A stretch of DNA of 6,405 nt from Lachnospiraceae bacterium (GTDB lineage: Bacteria > Bacillota_A > Clostridia > Lachnospirales > Lachnospiraceae), in NCBI GenBank assembly GCA_017540915.1, contig JAFYAD010000214.1:1-6405 (forward strand). Reading direction: 5' to 3'. Position 1 is the stretch's first letter; every line of letters starts with the position of its first letter. A model generated the notes under the pieces. The model was not told the origin of the DNA. It saw only the letters and a list, made by a program, of their open reading frames with translations, and did not search any database. Made by a program: the position numbers and the translations under genes. Below are positions 5,818 through 6,405 of this stretch, piece by piece.

Positions 5818-6405
5818 TCAGCCCTTAACTCCGCCTGCGAACGCAACACCGTCCACCAGTGCTTCCTCTCCGTACAGGAAATACAAAATACTGGGTACCA
5901 TATATATGACAGCCACCGCAAATGCCAGCCCGACCTCTCCGGCGTTGATCTTTGACAGGAATATGGACAGCGGATATTTGTCCGGATCCGTAAAGAACAG
6001 CAAAGGCTGCTCCACCATATTCCAATAATCCACGAATATCAGTATCCCGCAGGTAGTGATGATGCCCTTTGCAATAGGTGCGCACACAAACAGGAATGTC
6101 CGCCACTCTCCGGCTCCGTCGATCCTCGCCGCCTCAAAAATAGATTTGGGGATTCTTCGCATATACTTTGTAATAAGATATACGGAGAACGGAGAAAAAA
6201 TACCGGGGAACCATATTGCCATATTCGTATTCAGCATATTCAGCTTTTGCAGCACAATATAGTTTGGAACCAGCGTCACCTGGTTTGGCATCATCATCAA
6301 TATGACATATACGAAAAAGATGATGGCACTGATCTTTCCCTTTGTCCTCGTGAAACCGTAGGAGGCGAGGGACGCGACCACAAGCTGAAATACCACTATC
6401 GGGAC
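5818..6405 (-). CDS. Carbohydrate ABC transporter permease, MalG-type (5' end cut by window edge)
   Basis: This is the inner-membrane permease subunit of a binding-protein-dependent ABC importer of the MalG/UgpE class, which normally pairs with a MalF-like permease, a solute-binding protein and an ATPase to take up oligosaccharides or related solutes. The frame is open to the right edge (V-P-I precede the first GTG at 6396), so that GTG is not the true start and roughly 80 N-terminal residues, including the first membrane helix, are missing. Visible are about five hydrophobic helices, the family segment PNQVTLVPNYIVLQKL, the EAA loop (EAARIDGAGEW...P, bases 6076-6135) that docks on the ATPase, and a C-terminus ending GGVKG, close to the family's GAVKG. 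After the EAA loop, family members usually have WNxF..PL; this one reads WNMVEQPLLFF, which may mark a subfamily. The stop is 36 bases before the adaptor gene. The class is secure; the substrate cannot be read. Confidence 0.93.
   Translation of the reverse strand, partial: VPIVVFQLVVASLASYGFTRTKGKISAIIFFVYVILMMMPNQVTLVPNYIVLQKLNMLNTNMAIWFPGIFSPFSVYLITKYMRRIPKSIFEAARIDGAGEWRTFLFVCAPIAKGIITTCGILIFVDYWNMVEQPLLFFTDPDKYPLSIFLSKINAGEVGLAFAVAVIYMVPSILYFLYGEEALVDGVAFAGGVKG
6076..6135 (-). other. EAA loop (ATPase-docking motif) of the permease
   Basis: The segment encodes EAARIDGAGEW, then a run ending in CAP. It fits the consensus EAA-x3-G-x9-I-x-LP of binding-protein-dependent importers, with a conserved G seven residues after the first E. 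In the family this cytoplasmic loop contacts the nucleotide-binding subunit, so the permease appears able to bind an ATPase, although none is encoded in the window. Confidence 0.85.

Overview
The window looks like part of one leftward (minus-strand) operon from a Gram-positive anaerobe of the Clostridia, most likely Lachnospiraceae (Butyrivibrio/Roseburia-like). This placement is an inference. It rests on moderate GC, strong AGGAGG-type ribosome binding sites, secreted proteins built from Fn3 and BIG2 modules, and a DxNGDGxPEL loop of the kind common in secreted proteins of that family. No rRNA, tRNA, CRISPR array or mobile element is visible. There are five genes, two of them cut by the window edges, and the gaps between them are only 36, 5, about -8 and 70 bases.

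In transcription order (right to left) the window holds: (1) the 3' part of a MalG-type carbohydrate ABC importer permease, 5818-6405, with a clear EAA loop; (2) a 556-residue HlyD/MacA-type membrane fusion (adaptor) protein with one N-terminal membrane anchor and an unusually long coiled-coil region, 4111-5781; (3) a 376-residue protein with a MacB-like extracytoplasmic core domain between two membrane segments, but without the FtsX permease bundle, 2975-4105; (4) a secreted or membrane-tethered protein of five fibronectin type III-like domains arranged A-B-A-B-C, 1375-2982; (5) a secreted protein with an Ig-like BIG2 domain, a calcium-loop-like motif and an unrecognised C-terminal region, running off the left edge, 1-1304. 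Gene 5 has no stop inside the window, so a search limited to complete reading frames would miss it.

The notable point is the combination. A sugar-importer permease is followed directly by parts that normally belong to MacAB/YknXYZ-type exporters (adaptor and MacB-like core). No exporter ATPase or FtsX domain is visible, and two extracellular Ig-like/Fn3 proteins follow. One reading is a composite envelope assembly in which the adaptor and the core-only protein form an extracellular scaffold on, or next to, an ABC importer, with the Fn3 and BIG2 proteins as surface partners. This is inference. An ATPase or substrate-binding protein may lie outside the window, and co-transcription does not prove a shared complex.
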